Source: CALMZY01 sp052033915 (GTDB lineage Bacteria; Verrucomicrobiota; Kiritimatiellia; CAIQIC01; JAGNIJ01). Taken from it: a stretch of DNA of 64,000 nt. Position 1 is the first letter of the stretch. Each line of letters opens with the position of its first letter. Where the stretch lies: NCBI GenBank assembly GCA_052033915.1, contig JBPOJF010000011.1, positions 1-64,000 on the forward strand. Direction: 5' to 3'. The position numbers and the translations under genes were made by a program. This document shows, one piece after another, positions 25,249 through 33,763 of the stretch. Below the pieces are notes generated by a model. The model searched no databases. It was given only the letters and a program-made list of their open reading frames with translations, and was not told the origin of the DNA.

Positions 25249-25509
25249 ATGGAAATGCCCATCCTGTTGCATTCTTTCCCTCGCGCGATCGTTCACTTCG
25301 ATGGCGACGCGTTCTTCGCGTCCGTTGAGCAGGCGATGGACCCGGCGCTGAAGGGAAAGCCGGTGGTGGAGGAATATTCCATCGATAACGCGGCGGTGTC
25401 TCCACGCCAGCCACGAAAAATTCCTTCAGCCTGCGGGAAGATGCTTTTTAACCTTTCCCGCCGCCGTCTTTCGGGCATACTTTCGCCGGCTTTCAGGAGA
25501 TTTATATGA
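25249..25509 (+). pseudogene. Y-family (DinB/UmuC-like) DNA polymerase remnant
   Basis: The frame begins with the palm start of a Y-family polymerase, FPRAIVHFDGDAFFASVEQ and LKGKPVV, then jumps to EEYSIDNA, which corresponds to the second catalytic motif (EEYSIDEAF) normally about 80 residues later. After this, homology ends. The metal-binding Asp and Glu motifs are thus fused by an in-frame deletion and everything downstream (thumb, little finger) is lost; SIDE has also become SIDN. The position right after lexA suggests it was once a LexA-controlled translesion polymerase. The frame ends four bases into the next gene. Confidence 0.72.
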
Positions 25510-25682
25510 GCAAGAAATTACTGTCGGCACTGATTCTGATCGCGTTGACGTTCATCGTTCTTCTGTTCAACCGGGGTTCTGTGGATGTTGATCTCATTGT
25601 GACCAGCTTCAAGGGGTTCAAGCCGCTCGTGTTCTTCGGGTTTACGGCTCTGGGTGTCATCATCGGCGTTCTACTGAAATAG
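25506..25682 (+). CDS. Small two-helix membrane protein, LapA/DUF1049-like
   Basis: 58 residues from ATG 25506, with AGGAGA at good spacing. Two hydrophobic helices (LLSALILIALTFIVLLF and LVFFGFTALGVIIGVLL) enclose a short loop FNRGSVDVDLIV, the pattern of LapA-type (DUF1049) proteins, where N..V..DL is common. The function in this lineage is unknown; LapA of E. coli takes part in LPS assembly control. It overlaps the end of the polymerase remnant and is followed by a sirtuin gene. Confidence 0.75.
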   Translation: MSKKLLSALILIALTFIVLLFNRGSVDVDLIVTSFKGFKPLVFFGFTALGVIIGVLLK

Positions 25683-25703
25683 GACCTGTTGCGGAGGCTT
25701 CCG

Positions 25704-26441
25704 ATGTCATCCGCTATCGTCGAGCGCGCGGCCGAGTGGGTCCGTCAAGCCGGACGGTTGGCTGTTCTCAGCGGCGCCGGAATTTCCACCGAATCGGGTA
25801 TTCCCGATTTCCGTTCGCCGACCGGGTTGTACTCGGACGAGCGGAATGCCAATGTGTTCGATATCGCTTCCTTCCAAGCGGATCCGTCGGCGTTCTACCG
25901 CTTTGCGGCCCGGTTCTATCCGATGGTGGCTGCGGCAGAGCCGAATGCGGCGCATCGCGTGCTGGCCAAATGGGAAGCCGGCGGCAGGGATGTGCGCATC
26001 GCGACGCAGAACATCGACGATTTGCATCAGCGGGCGGGTTCGACCCGCGTCTTTCCCGTGCACGGGACGGTACAAACCAGCACGTGTCAGCAGTGCGGAG
26101 CGTCCTGCGATTCAAAGAGCTTGGCCCCGGAGGTTGCCGCGGGACAGATTCCGTCGTGCAAATGCGGCGGAGTGTTCAAGCCGGACATCGTATTTTTTGG
26201 GGAACTGCTTCCGGAGCAGGCGTGGGAAGACGCCGCCGCGGCCATGTCCCGGGCAGACGTGGTCATGGTGCTGGGCTCCAGCCTGTCGGTTTATCCGGCG
26301 GCGTCGTTGCCGGCTCGACGGCCTCCGTCGAGCCGGTTGATCATCGTCAACCGGACTGCCACGCATCTCGACGGAGAGGCCGATGTCGTCAGCCGGGACA
26401 ACCTGGCGGAGTTCATGGCGGAGTTGGACAGGCGGGTCTGA
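25704..26441 (+). CDS. Sir2-family NAD-dependent protein deacylase
   Basis: 245 residues. The NAD-binding GAGISTESGIPDFRS, the TQNIDDLHQRAG motif, catalytic His120 in PVHGT, and a zinc module with Cys128, Cys131, Cys152 and Cys154 (CQQC, CKC) are present. VMVLGSSLSVYPAA is the second NAD motif. It removes acyl groups from lysine using NAD. The ATG at 25704 has GCGGAGG upstream; an in-frame ATG at 25689 lacks such a site. Confidence 0.93.
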   Translation: MSSAIVERAAEWVRQAGRLAVLSGAGISTESGIPDFRSPTGLYSDERNANVFDIASFQADPSAFYRFAARFYPMVAAAEPNAAHRVLAKWEAGGRDVRIATQNIDDLHQRAGSTRVFPVHGTVQTSTCQQCGASCDSKSLAPEVAAGQIPSCKCGGVFKPDIVFFGELLPEQAWEDAAAAMSRADVVMVLGSSLSVYPAASLPARRPPSSRLIIVNRTATHLDGEADVVSRDNLAEFMAELDRRV

Positions 26442-26535
26442 GGGTGCGCCGAAATCGCGGGCTCTTACTTGGCTTTTCACCCATGCTTTGTTACAGGTGT
26501 AGCCGTTCACGGCGGCGTGACGGATCGCTTCGTCC

Positions 26536-27975
26536 ATGAGAAGGTTCAGTCTTGCTATTGTACTGCTCTGTTGCGTGTGTCAGGCCTTCGGCTTTGACAA
26601 GGCGCGGGAGTTTGACTTCGGGTTTGTGGCCAGCCGCCTGGCGGACCCGGACGGGAACATGCGGCTCAAAATCCTCGGCCCGATCTACGAACGGGCCTTT
26701 GCGACCAACGGGGCGCAATTGCGCGCGGTCCGGCCCTTGTACAGTTCCTTCACGGATCCGGTCGCCGAACGGCACCGGAAGGACATGCTGTGGCCCCTAG
26801 CCTCATCCACGCAGTTCCGGGAGGAGTTCCGGTGGCGGGTTCTCCTGACATGGTACACCGATTTCGACCGCACCGATCCGCAATCCCGGTACCGCCTGTG
26901 GGCTTTCCTTCTGTACTTCCAGGGGCGGGACAAGGAGGGGACCCCGTACAGGGCGCTGTTCCCTGTCGGCGGGAAAGTCTGCGATATTCTCAGTCGTGAC
27001 GAGATCCAGTTCGTCCTGTTTCCCGCTTATGCGCGCAGCCGGATCAACGAAGTGGAGACGAAGGATGTCCTCTGGCCGATCTACTCGCGCACGGAAGGGA
27101 AGGGGATCTACCGCTTCAAGGTCTTTCCGTTCTACGGCCGGAATTATCATCGCGACCGTTTCGAAAAGCGCTTCATCCTGTGGCCGTTCTGGACGTGGGG
27201 CCACTACAAGTACCCGCGCGCTTCAGGCACGGCGTACATCCTGTGGCCGCTGTGGGGCCATTTCGACCTGGAAGACCAGAATTCGTGGCTTTTCATTCCG
27301 CCCCTGATACGCTTCTCCTCCGGCCAACACATGAACTACAACTACTGCCCGTGGCCGGTCGTGCAATGGAGTTCCGGCGAGATTGAGAAGTTCTACCTCT
27401 GGCCGCTCTGGGGAAAGAAGAACATGCACAGCGTCCGGAGCGCGTTTTTCCTGTGGCCGATTTTTCGGACGGAGCAGATCGACCGGGGCGATCTGTACAG
27501 CCAGCGGTTCCTGGCTCTGCCGTTCATTCATTCGGAGGTGCGCAAGGAGCGTTCTCACGAACCCGGCGCGAGAAACAGGGTGGTTGCGCGGTATCACAAG
27601 TTATGGCCGTTGATGTCCTATATGCAGGAGGGCGGGAACAAACGTTTCCGTGTGCTGGATCTCTGGCCGCTGCGGAACACGGGGCCGGTGGAACGGGAGT
27701 ACGCCCCGATCTGGACGCTCTACACGCATACGCTGATGGGGGACGCCTACGACGATGAACTGCTCTGGGGCTTGTACCGGTGCCGAAAGCGGGGCGCGGA
27801 CTACCGGTCCGTTTCCCTGTTCCCGGTGGTCTCCTGGACACGGGACGACCGTGACGGGAACCGGCGCGAGTGGTCTGTGTTGAAGGGCCTGCTGGGATAC
27901 AAGCGAGACGGTACACAAAAGTCGTTGCGCGTGCTATATTTGCTGAACTTTGGCGGCAAGGAGAAGAAGCCATAA
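26536..27975 (+). CDS. Exported W-P repeat protein of unknown function
   Basis: 479 residues with a signal peptide (MRRFSLAIVLLCCVCQAFG). The rest is built from about 18 imperfect units, each with a hydrophobic W/F-P core such as DMLWPLAS, DVLWPIYS, FILWPFWTW, YILWPLWGH, FYLWPLWGK, FFLWPIF and LDLWPLRN, spaced roughly 20-30 residues apart. Alternating aromatic/hydrophobic strands suggest a beta-barrel or beta-solenoid, possibly in the outer membrane. No catalytic motif is visible. Its stop lies at the beginning of the mlaE reading frame, so it is probably transcribed with the Mla lipid-transport genes, and a role in the cell envelope is plausible but unproven. Confidence 0.75.
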   Translation: MRRFSLAIVLLCCVCQAFGFDKAREFDFGFVASRLADPDGNMRLKILGPIYERAFATNGAQLRAVRPLYSSFTDPVAERHRKDMLWPLASSTQFREEFRWRVLLTWYTDFDRTDPQSRYRLWAFLLYFQGRDKEGTPYRALFPVGGKVCDILSRDEIQFVLFPAYARSRINEVETKDVLWPIYSRTEGKGIYRFKVFPFYGRNYHRDRFEKRFILWPFWTWGHYKYPRASGTAYILWPLWGHFDLEDQNSWLFIPPLIRFSSGQHMNYNYCPWPVVQWSSGEIEKFYLWPLWGKKNMHSVRSAFFLWPIFRTEQIDRGDLYSQRFLALPFIHSEVRKERSHEPGARNRVVARYHKLWPLMSYMQEGGNKRFRVLDLWPLRNTGPVEREYAPIWTLYTHTLMGDAYDDELLWGLYRCRKRGADYRSVSLFPVVSWTRDDRDGNRREWSVLKGLLGYKRDGTQKSLRVLYLLNFGGKEKKP

Positions 27976-28784
27976 TCACACGCGAACCAGAATATTTTGA
28001 GCCGTCCATCAACTTCTTCCAGAGCCTCGGACGGCGAATCCTGCTTGTCTGCCGGAATGTCGGCCGGGGCATGATCCTTCTGTTCGAAGCGATCATGTTC
28101 ACGAGATATGCGCTTACGAAACGGTCGCGGGGCGCCGTTCTTCACCAGCTTTTTCTGACCGGTATCAAGAGCCTGGGCGTGATCACCGTGGTGGCGGTGT
28201 TCACCGGTATGATCCTCGCCCTGCAGACGGGCCTTGAACTGCGGCGGTTCGGCCAGGAGGTCAACATCGGCACGGCCGTGACCGTGGTCATGCTGCGGGA
28301 AATGGGACCTTTCATGACGGGCTTGATCATCGCGGCCAGCGTGGGATCCGCTATCGCGGCGCAATTGGGGACGATGGTGGTCTCGGAGGAAGTCGCCGCA
28401 CTGGAGATCATGTCCATCAACCCCGTGCGTTTCCTGGTCATGCCGCGGCTGGTCGCGCTGGCCATCATGATGCCGATCCTGACCATCTACACGAATATCA
28501 TCGGCATCGTCGGCGGAGCGATCGTGGGCTACACCCAGTTGGGAGTTTCCCTGACGGCCTATTTCGACAATGCGACGCAATATGCGGAGAACAAGGAGCT
28601 GTACGTGGGCCTTTTCAAGGCGTTTCTGTTCGGTCTGATCATCACGGTGGTGTCCTGTCACCAGGGGTTTACGACCACGGAAGGCGCTGTGGGAGTGGGG
28701 CGCGCCACGCGGAAGACGGTGATCATTTCGTTCCTGACGATCCTGGTTGTCGGCTACATGGTCACGAGGCTTTTCTACAAATGA
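27972..28784 (+). CDS. mlaE: MlaE-type ABC transporter permease
   Basis: About 270 residues. The N-terminal interfacial helix (FFQSLGRRILLVCRNVGRG) leads to five or so membrane helices with the MlaE/YrbE motifs GVITVVAVFTGMILALQTG, REMGPFMTGLIIAASVGSAIAAQLGTM, and C-terminal HQGFTTTEGAVGVGRATR. It forms the membrane part of an Mla lipid transporter with the next two genes. The start is uncertain: the only ATG near the conserved beginning is at 28071, which cuts the interfacial helix, and the upstream GTG (27870) overlaps the previous gene by 106 bases. An AAGGAG sits 8 bases before ATA at 27972, used here provisionally. Confidence 0.88.
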   Translation: MITREPEYFEPSINFFQSLGRRILLVCRNVGRGMILLFEAIMFTRYALTKRSRGAVLHQLFLTGIKSLGVITVVAVFTGMILALQTGLELRRFGQEVNIGTAVTVVMLREMGPFMTGLIIAASVGSAIAAQLGTMVVSEEVAALEIMSINPVRFLVMPRLVALAIMMPILTIYTNIIGIVGGAIVGYTQLGVSLTAYFDNATQYAENKELYVGLFKAFLFGLIITVVSCHQGFTTTEGAVGVGRATRKTVIISFLTILVVGYMVTRLFYK

Positions 28785-29551
28785 TCCGGTTCGACAAGGT
28801 GTATAAGAAGCTGGGCGGCCGCGTTGTTCTCGACGGTGTCGATCTTGAAATCGAGGACAACGAGACGTTTGTCATCATCGGAACGTCGGGCGCCGGCAAG
28901 AGCGTGACCCTCAAGCACATGGTCCGCCTTCTGACGCCGGACAGCGGGCGCGTGTGGATTGGCGACGATATGGTCAGCGAGGCTTCGGGCGCCGATCTCG
29001 AGCGAATCCGCGATCGTTTCGGTTTTCTGTTCCAGGGCGCGGCGCTTCTTCAATGGCTGAACGTGGGCGACAACGTGGCCCTGCCGCTGCGAGAGAAGAC
29101 GTCGATGAGCGAAACGGAAGTCGATCGTCTGGTGAACGAGAAATTGAAGCTGGTCGGGCTGAAGAACGTGATCGACCGGTATCCTTCGGACCTTTCCGGC
29201 GGCATGCGCAAACGCGTCGGGCTGGCCCGCGCCATCGTCATGTCGCCCGAGATCATTCTATACGACGAGCCGACGTCAGGCCTGGATCCGGTGACCTCGC
29301 GGACCATCGACAACCTGATCGACAACCTGCGGAAGGAACTGGGCGTGACCAGCGTGGTGGTCACGCACGATCTGCACAGCGCGCTGGCGATCGGCACCCG
29401 GATTGCCATGCTTCACCAGGGCCGGATTGTCGAAGTATCGACCCCGGCGGAGTTTGTGAAGTCGAGGAATGAGGTTGTGAAAAGTTTTCTTGAAGCCCAA
29501 TATATCACCAAACACGGTGTGTGGGAGAAGGCGGTGAAAGATGAAGCGTAG
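28781..29551 (+). CDS. mlaF: MlaF-type ABC transporter ATP-binding protein
   Basis: 256 residues. Walker A GTSGAGKS, Q-loop FLFQGAAL, signature LSGGMRKRVGLARAI, Walker B IILYDEPTSGLDP and the H-loop VVVTHDLHSA are all intact. FGFLFQGAALLQWLNVGDNVALPL is characteristic of the MlaF branch. It powers lipid transport through the MlaE permease; its ATG overlaps the mlaE stop (ATGA). It overlaps the next gene, mlaD, by 11 bases. Confidence 0.95.
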   Translation: MIRFDKVYKKLGGRVVLDGVDLEIEDNETFVIIGTSGAGKSVTLKHMVRLLTPDSGRVWIGDDMVSEASGADLERIRDRFGFLFQGAALLQWLNVGDNVALPLREKTSMSETEVDRLVNEKLKLVGLKNVIDRYPSDLSGGMRKRVGLARAIVMSPEIILYDEPTSGLDPVTSRTIDNLIDNLRKELGVTSVVVTHDLHSALAIGTRIAMLHQGRIVEVSTPAEFVKSRNEVVKSFLEAQYITKHGVWEKAVKDEA

Positions 29552-30431
29552 CAGACTACAGGAAACCTCCATGGAAGTGACGGTCGGCGCTTTCATGTTC
29601 ATGATTCTGCTGGCGCTGGGTTTTTTCACGATCGTGTTGAGCCGCGAAAACATCTTCAGCGCGACCTACCGGCTTGAGGTGCTTTTCGATAACGTGAAAG
29701 GCCTGCGGGAGGGCGACAACGTCTTTGTCCGGGGTGTGTCCGTCGGTAAGATCAAAACCCTGCAGATCCAGCCGGACGGCGTGCATGTCAGCGTGAACCT
29801 CGAGCAGCCGGTGGAACTGCACGAGGACTATGCCATCGAAATCCTGCCGTCGTCCGTCCTGGGCGGAAGATACCTGAATATCTACGAGGGATCTTATTCG
29901 GCGCCGGAAATTCCCAAGGGCGCGGTGATCAAGGGGGTGACGCCCGTGGATTTGATCGACGAGGCTACGAAAACGACGCAGATGATCAAGAAGGCGTTGG
30001 ACGAAGGCAAGATCATCGACAACCTGAAGTCCACCATGGCGCAGTTGAAAGAACTGACGGCCAAGTTGAGCAGGGGGGAAGGAACGATCGGCAAACTGAT
30101 GTCGGATGACCAGGTATATAACGACCTGCACGAAATCACTGCCAACTTGAAGGACATCAGCGAACGGGCCGCTCAGGGCAAGGGCACCATCGGCAAATTG
30201 TTGTCCGAGGACGACCAGCTCTATAACAATCTCGTCGAGGCGTCCGCCTCGATCAAGAATATCTCCTCGGCCATCGAGAAGGGAGAGGGGACGGTCGGCA
30301 AGCTGGTCAAGGACGACCATCTGTACGAGGAGGTGAAAATCACCCTTCACGAGATTCGCGCCGCGGTCGACGATTTTCGGGAGTCAGCCCCGATCACCAC
30401 GTTCAGCAGTATCTTTTTCGGCGCATTTTGA
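29541..30431 (+). CDS. mlaD: MlaD-type MCE-domain lipid-transfer protein
   Basis: 296 residues. One N-terminal membrane span (about 15-33) is followed by an MCE domain (YRLEVLFDNVKGLREGDNVFVRGVSVGKI, ILPSSVLGGRYLNI). The C-terminal half has three repeats of about 33 residues around GEGTIGKL/GKGTIGKL/GEGTVGKL with an acidic DDxLY tail, predicted helical. MCE rings bind lipids and link MlaEF to periplasmic or outer-membrane partners. No mlaB or mlaC is adjacent. Confidence 0.93.
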   Translation: MKRSRLQETSMEVTVGAFMFMILLALGFFTIVLSRENIFSATYRLEVLFDNVKGLREGDNVFVRGVSVGKIKTLQIQPDGVHVSVNLEQPVELHEDYAIEILPSSVLGGRYLNIYEGSYSAPEIPKGAVIKGVTPVDLIDEATKTTQMIKKALDEGKIIDNLKSTMAQLKELTAKLSRGEGTIGKLMSDDQVYNDLHEITANLKDISERAAQGKGTIGKLLSEDDQLYNNLVEASASIKNISSAIEKGEGTVGKLVKDDHLYEEVKITLHEIRAAVDDFRESAPITTFSSIFFGAF

Positions 30432-30464
30432 CGAACCCGTGGATGACATGACAGGAGAACTCTC

Positions 30465-30830
30465 ATGCGTATGAAATGGACAAAAACGGTCGCGCTTCTT
30501 CTGATTCCGGCGTTGCTGGCGCTGGTCATGCCGTCCACGTGCGACGCGGGGGATTTCTCGGACAACAGTTCAGAGGGCGCGGCCATCACGATCGGTCTCT
30601 TTGCCGCCGTGCTGGCGGTCCTCTTCATCGTGAGCTTCAAGACCGATGTGGACAATGTGATGTCGAAGAATCAGAAACAGCAACTGCCGAAACAGGACGA
30701 TTCACCGGCGGAAAGTCTCTCCCTGGTGCTCGAGCCTTCGAGGACAAGCCCGACGGAACACAACCTGGCGGAATGTTCCGAGTTTGATCTGGCGAGCGGT
30801 CTGAACGTCGGCGTCCGGGTCCGGTTCTAG
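30465..30830 (+). CDS. Small exported/membrane protein of unknown function
   Basis: 121 residues. The signal-like start (KTVALLLIPALLALVMPSTCDAG) is followed by a second hydrophobic segment (ITIGLFAAVLAVLFIVSF) and a polar, Gln/Ser-rich tail ending DLASGLNVGVRVRF. It comes 33 bases after mlaD on the same strand with AGGAG before the ATG, so it may belong to the Mla operon. No family recognised. Confidence 0.7.
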   Translation: MRMKWTKTVALLLIPALLALVMPSTCDAGDFSDNSSEGAAITIGLFAAVLAVLFIVSFKTDVDNVMSKNQKQQLPKQDDSPAESLSLVLEPSRTSPTEHNLAECSEFDLASGLNVGVRVRF

Positions 30831-30831
30831 C

Positions 30832-32322
30832 TTAACTGCGGTAGTTCGGCGCTTCCTTGGTGATCTTCACGTCATGCGCATGGCCTTCAGTCACGCCGGC
30901 CGGAGAAATGCGAACAAATTTTCCACGCGACTTCAGTTCCGGCAGGCTTCGAGCCCCGCAGTAGCCGAGGGCCAGCCTCAACCCTCCGGAGAATTGCGTT
31001 ATCACCTGGTCAACGGTGCCGGCATACGCGACCATTCCCTCGACTCCCTGCGGCACGAGGTTGTCCGGCGCCACGCCGTCCTGGTGGTAGCGCATGCGGC
31101 TGCCTTGGCCGCAGGTCATCGCGGCAAGGCTTCCCATGCCGCGGTAGGTCACGTACTGGCGGCCCTGGTAAATGACCTTCTCGCCGGGGCTTTCTTCGGT
31201 GCCGGCCAGGATCGAACCCATCATGACCGTGTCTGCGCCGGCCACGATGGCCTTTGTGACGTCCCCGGAATGCCGGATGCCGCCGTCGGCGATGATCGGG
31301 ATGCTTCCGTCGAGCGCCTTGGCGCAGTCGTAAATCGCGGAGACCTGCGGCACGCCGACGCCCGTGACGACGCGCGTGGTGCAGATGGAGCCGGGGCCGA
31401 TGCCGACCTTGACGGCATCCGCGCCGGCATCGCGAAGGGCGACGGCCGCTTCTCCTGTGGCTATGTTGCCGGCCACGACGTCGATCTCCGGATAGTTTTT
31501 CTTGACCCACTTCGTGATTTCAATGACGCCCTGCGAATGCCCGTGCGATGTGTCCACCACCACCACGTCAATATGGCTCGAGGCCAGGATGGCGACGCGC
31601 TCCTCGTCGTGAGGGGCGATTGCGGCACCCACTCGCAGGCGGTACTGGCTGTCGCGGTTGAACATCGGTTTGACGTTTTTGATCAGAGTCTGAACATCGG
31701 AGAAGCTGTACAGGCCGACCAGTTTCCCGTTTTCGACCAGGGGAAGCTTGCCGATCTTGTTTTTCTGCATGATGTCGTAGGCCTGTTGCAGCGTGGTGCC
31801 CTTGGGCGCCGTGATCACGTGGGTGGTCATGATCGAGGAGACGGGCACATCCTCGTTGTGGGCGAACTTGATGTCCGCCGCCGTCACAATGCCGACGACG
31901 TTGTCGTTCGAATCGAGAATAGGGAAGCCGCTGAAGGTATATCCTTTGGAGCGGCGGACCTCCGAGACGGTCCGGAGGGTGGCGGAGTCGCGGAAGGTCA
32001 CGGGATGCTCGATCAAACCGTTCAGGTGGTGCTTGACCGTACGGACGATCTCCGTCTGCTGTTCGGGGGTAAGATTCCGGTGAACGATGCCGATGCCGCC
32101 CAGCATCGCCATGGCAATGGCCATGCGGGACTCCGTCACGGTATCCATGGCCGCGCTGACGAAGGGGATATTGACGGCGATGCGCGATGACAACTTGCTG
32201 GTCAGGTCCGTCTCGTTCGGGAGGAAATCGGCATATTGAGTGACCAGCGTGATGTCGTCAAACGTCAGGCCTTCGTGCGGGAACGACTTCATGAAGTCGT
32301 CGAGATGCTTGTTCCTGCTCAT
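30832..32322 (-). CDS. guaB: Inosine-5'-monophosphate dehydrogenase
   Basis: 496 residues. The TIM barrel carries LTFDDITLV at the start, the catalytic-Cys loop GIGPGSICTTR, IIADGGIRHSGDVTKAI and the flap region with YRGMGSLAAM. Two CBS motifs (about residues 95-215) are inserted as usual. It converts IMP to XMP with NAD, the first committed step to GMP. GAGAGGCG precedes the ATG. It ends one base from the convergent small exported gene. Adenosine deaminase lies upstream on the same strand, so both act in purine metabolism. Confidence 0.96.
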   Translation of the reverse strand: MSRNKHLDDFMKSFPHEGLTFDDITLVTQYADFLPNETDLTSKLSSRIAVNIPFVSAAMDTVTESRMAIAMAMLGGIGIVHRNLTPEQQTEIVRTVKHHLNGLIEHPVTFRDSATLRTVSEVRRSKGYTFSGFPILDSNDNVVGIVTAADIKFAHNEDVPVSSIMTTHVITAPKGTTLQQAYDIMQKNKIGKLPLVENGKLVGLYSFSDVQTLIKNVKPMFNRDSQYRLRVGAAIAPHDEERVAILASSHIDVVVVDTSHGHSQGVIEITKWVKKNYPEIDVVAGNIATGEAAVALRDAGADAVKVGIGPGSICTTRVVTGVGVPQVSAIYDCAKALDGSIPIIADGGIRHSGDVTKAIVAGADTVMMGSILAGTEESPGEKVIYQGRQYVTYRGMGSLAAMTCGQGSRMRYHQDGVAPDNLVPQGVEGMVAYAGTVDQVITQFSGGLRLALGYCGARSLPELKSRGKFVRISPAGVTEGHAHDVKITKEAPNYRS

Positions 32323-32395
32323 GGCTTCGCCTCTCTTTTTGGGTTCGATAAAATGACCCCAAAAACGCCGCGAGTCAATAAGAAGTGATGTGAAA

Positions 32396-33622
32396 TCACC
32401 CGGGCGGCGGGAAAAGCTTCTGCTCGATCCGCTCGATCCGGTTGATCACCTTGCGCACGTACGCTCGCTTCTCGCTGTAGCTTCGAGGGAAGAAACTGCC
32501 CTTGAAGCCGGCGATAACGAGGTTACGCATCTGGTACGGGGTGAGGGGAATGATGTCCGCGACCAACTGCAACTCCTTGCAGACCGTCGTGTCCGAGACC
32601 AGCCGGTTGTCGGTGCAGATCGAGACGGAGAGACCGTGTTTGATCATCTGGGAGAGCGGATGATCGGACATGCGCTTGATCGAGGGCGTGGTTTGAAGGT
32701 TGCTGGTGAGGCAGACTTCAACGCCGATGCGCTGGCTGGCGATATACTCCGCGAGATTCCGCACGTACGCCTGATGATCCTGGATCGAGGGGTCCTGGAT
32801 CATGTCGGCCGCAAACAGAAAGGTCCCGTGGCCGATGCGGTTGGCGTAGCATTCCGTGATGGCCTGGAAGATGGACTCGGGGCCGTAGGCCTCGCCGGCA
32901 TGGACGGTCTTCCGGATGAAGTGCTCGTGCGCGTATTGGTAGGCCGCCTTGTGCGCCTCGGCGGGGTAGCCCGCTTCCTCTCCGGCGAGGTCGAAGCCGA
33001 CGACCGGCAATCCCTCCTGGTGGAACAGCTTCACGGCCGCGCGCGCCATTTCCAGCGAAGCCTGGGCGAATATCTCCTTCCTCGGCGCGTAGGACATCAC
33101 GTTGAAAATCTGCGCGTAGTAGGGAGACAGGTGTTCGTTGAACGATCTCATGGCGCAGGCAATAATCCCGAATTCGAAGGGAATGTCCTCTCCCTGCGTC
33201 ACCGCCGCGGACAGGTTGTGCTGTTTTTTCGCGCGCTCCAGGCCGCGGCAGACCGCGGCCACCACCTGGCTGATGGTGAAATCCTTGCGGCAGTGCAACT
33301 GCGGCGCGAACCGCACTTCGATGTACCGGACGCCTTCCGCGATGTTGTCCTCGGCCAGTTCGCACGCGACCCGTTCGAGGTTCTCGGGTGTCTGGAGGAC
33401 TCCGCAGGTGTAGGTGAAACCTTTCAGGTATTCCGGCAAATCCTTGTACGAGCTCTTGAAGACGAGTTCCTTCAGGCCTTCCACCTCGTTGGAGGGCAGT
33501 TGGATCCCGGAGGTCTTCGCGAGTTCGATCAGGGTGGGGATTCTGAGGGACCCGTCCAGGTGCACGTGCAGGTCGGTCTTGGGAATCTGGCGGATAAACT
33601 CCGGGGTGATCTTTGCGTTCAC
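32396..33622 (-). CDS. Adenosine deaminase family protein
   Basis: 408 residues from a GTG start with CGGAGGAAACA upstream. Zinc and catalytic motifs are KTDLHVHLDGSLR (HxH), FDLAGEEAGY, VHAGEAYG (His and Glu), ANRIGHGTFL and SICTDNRLVS. Classic adenosine deaminases have TDDP where this has TDNR; the TDNR form occurs in other bacterial members that keep the first, zinc-binding Asp. It probably hydrolyses adenosine to inosine, feeding guaB downstream, but related amidohydrolases with other purine substrates cannot be excluded. Confidence 0.85.
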   Translation of the reverse strand: MNAKITPEFIRQIPKTDLHVHLDGSLRIPTLIELAKTSGIQLPSNEVEGLKELVFKSSYKDLPEYLKGFTYTCGVLQTPENLERVACELAEDNIAEGVRYIEVRFAPQLHCRKDFTISQVVAAVCRGLERAKKQHNLSAAVTQGEDIPFEFGIIACAMRSFNEHLSPYYAQIFNVMSYAPRKEIFAQASLEMARAAVKLFHQEGLPVVGFDLAGEEAGYPAEAHKAAYQYAHEHFIRKTVHAGEAYGPESIFQAITECYANRIGHGTFLFAADMIQDPSIQDHQAYVRNLAEYIASQRIGVEVCLTSNLQTTPSIKRMSDHPLSQMIKHGLSVSICTDNRLVSDTTVCKELQLVADIIPLTPYQMRNLVIAGFKGSFFPRSYSEKRAYVRKVINRIERIEQKLFPPPG

Positions 33623-33763
33623 TGTTTCCTCCGTCGTCCGGTCCCGGTCGATCTTTGATTCTCCAAAGCATACTTAACTTTCAGCGCGCCCGCAATAGCA
33701 CGCTGGAGCGATGGGCGATTCGGCGGTGGTCCGCCGGGCGACCGTACTGTAAAATCCCACCCC

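Noticed and set aside
25210..25509. Intact small DNA-binding or regulatory protein after lexA
   Set aside because: The translation is two distant motifs of a Y-family polymerase fused together, which fits a deletion remnant better.
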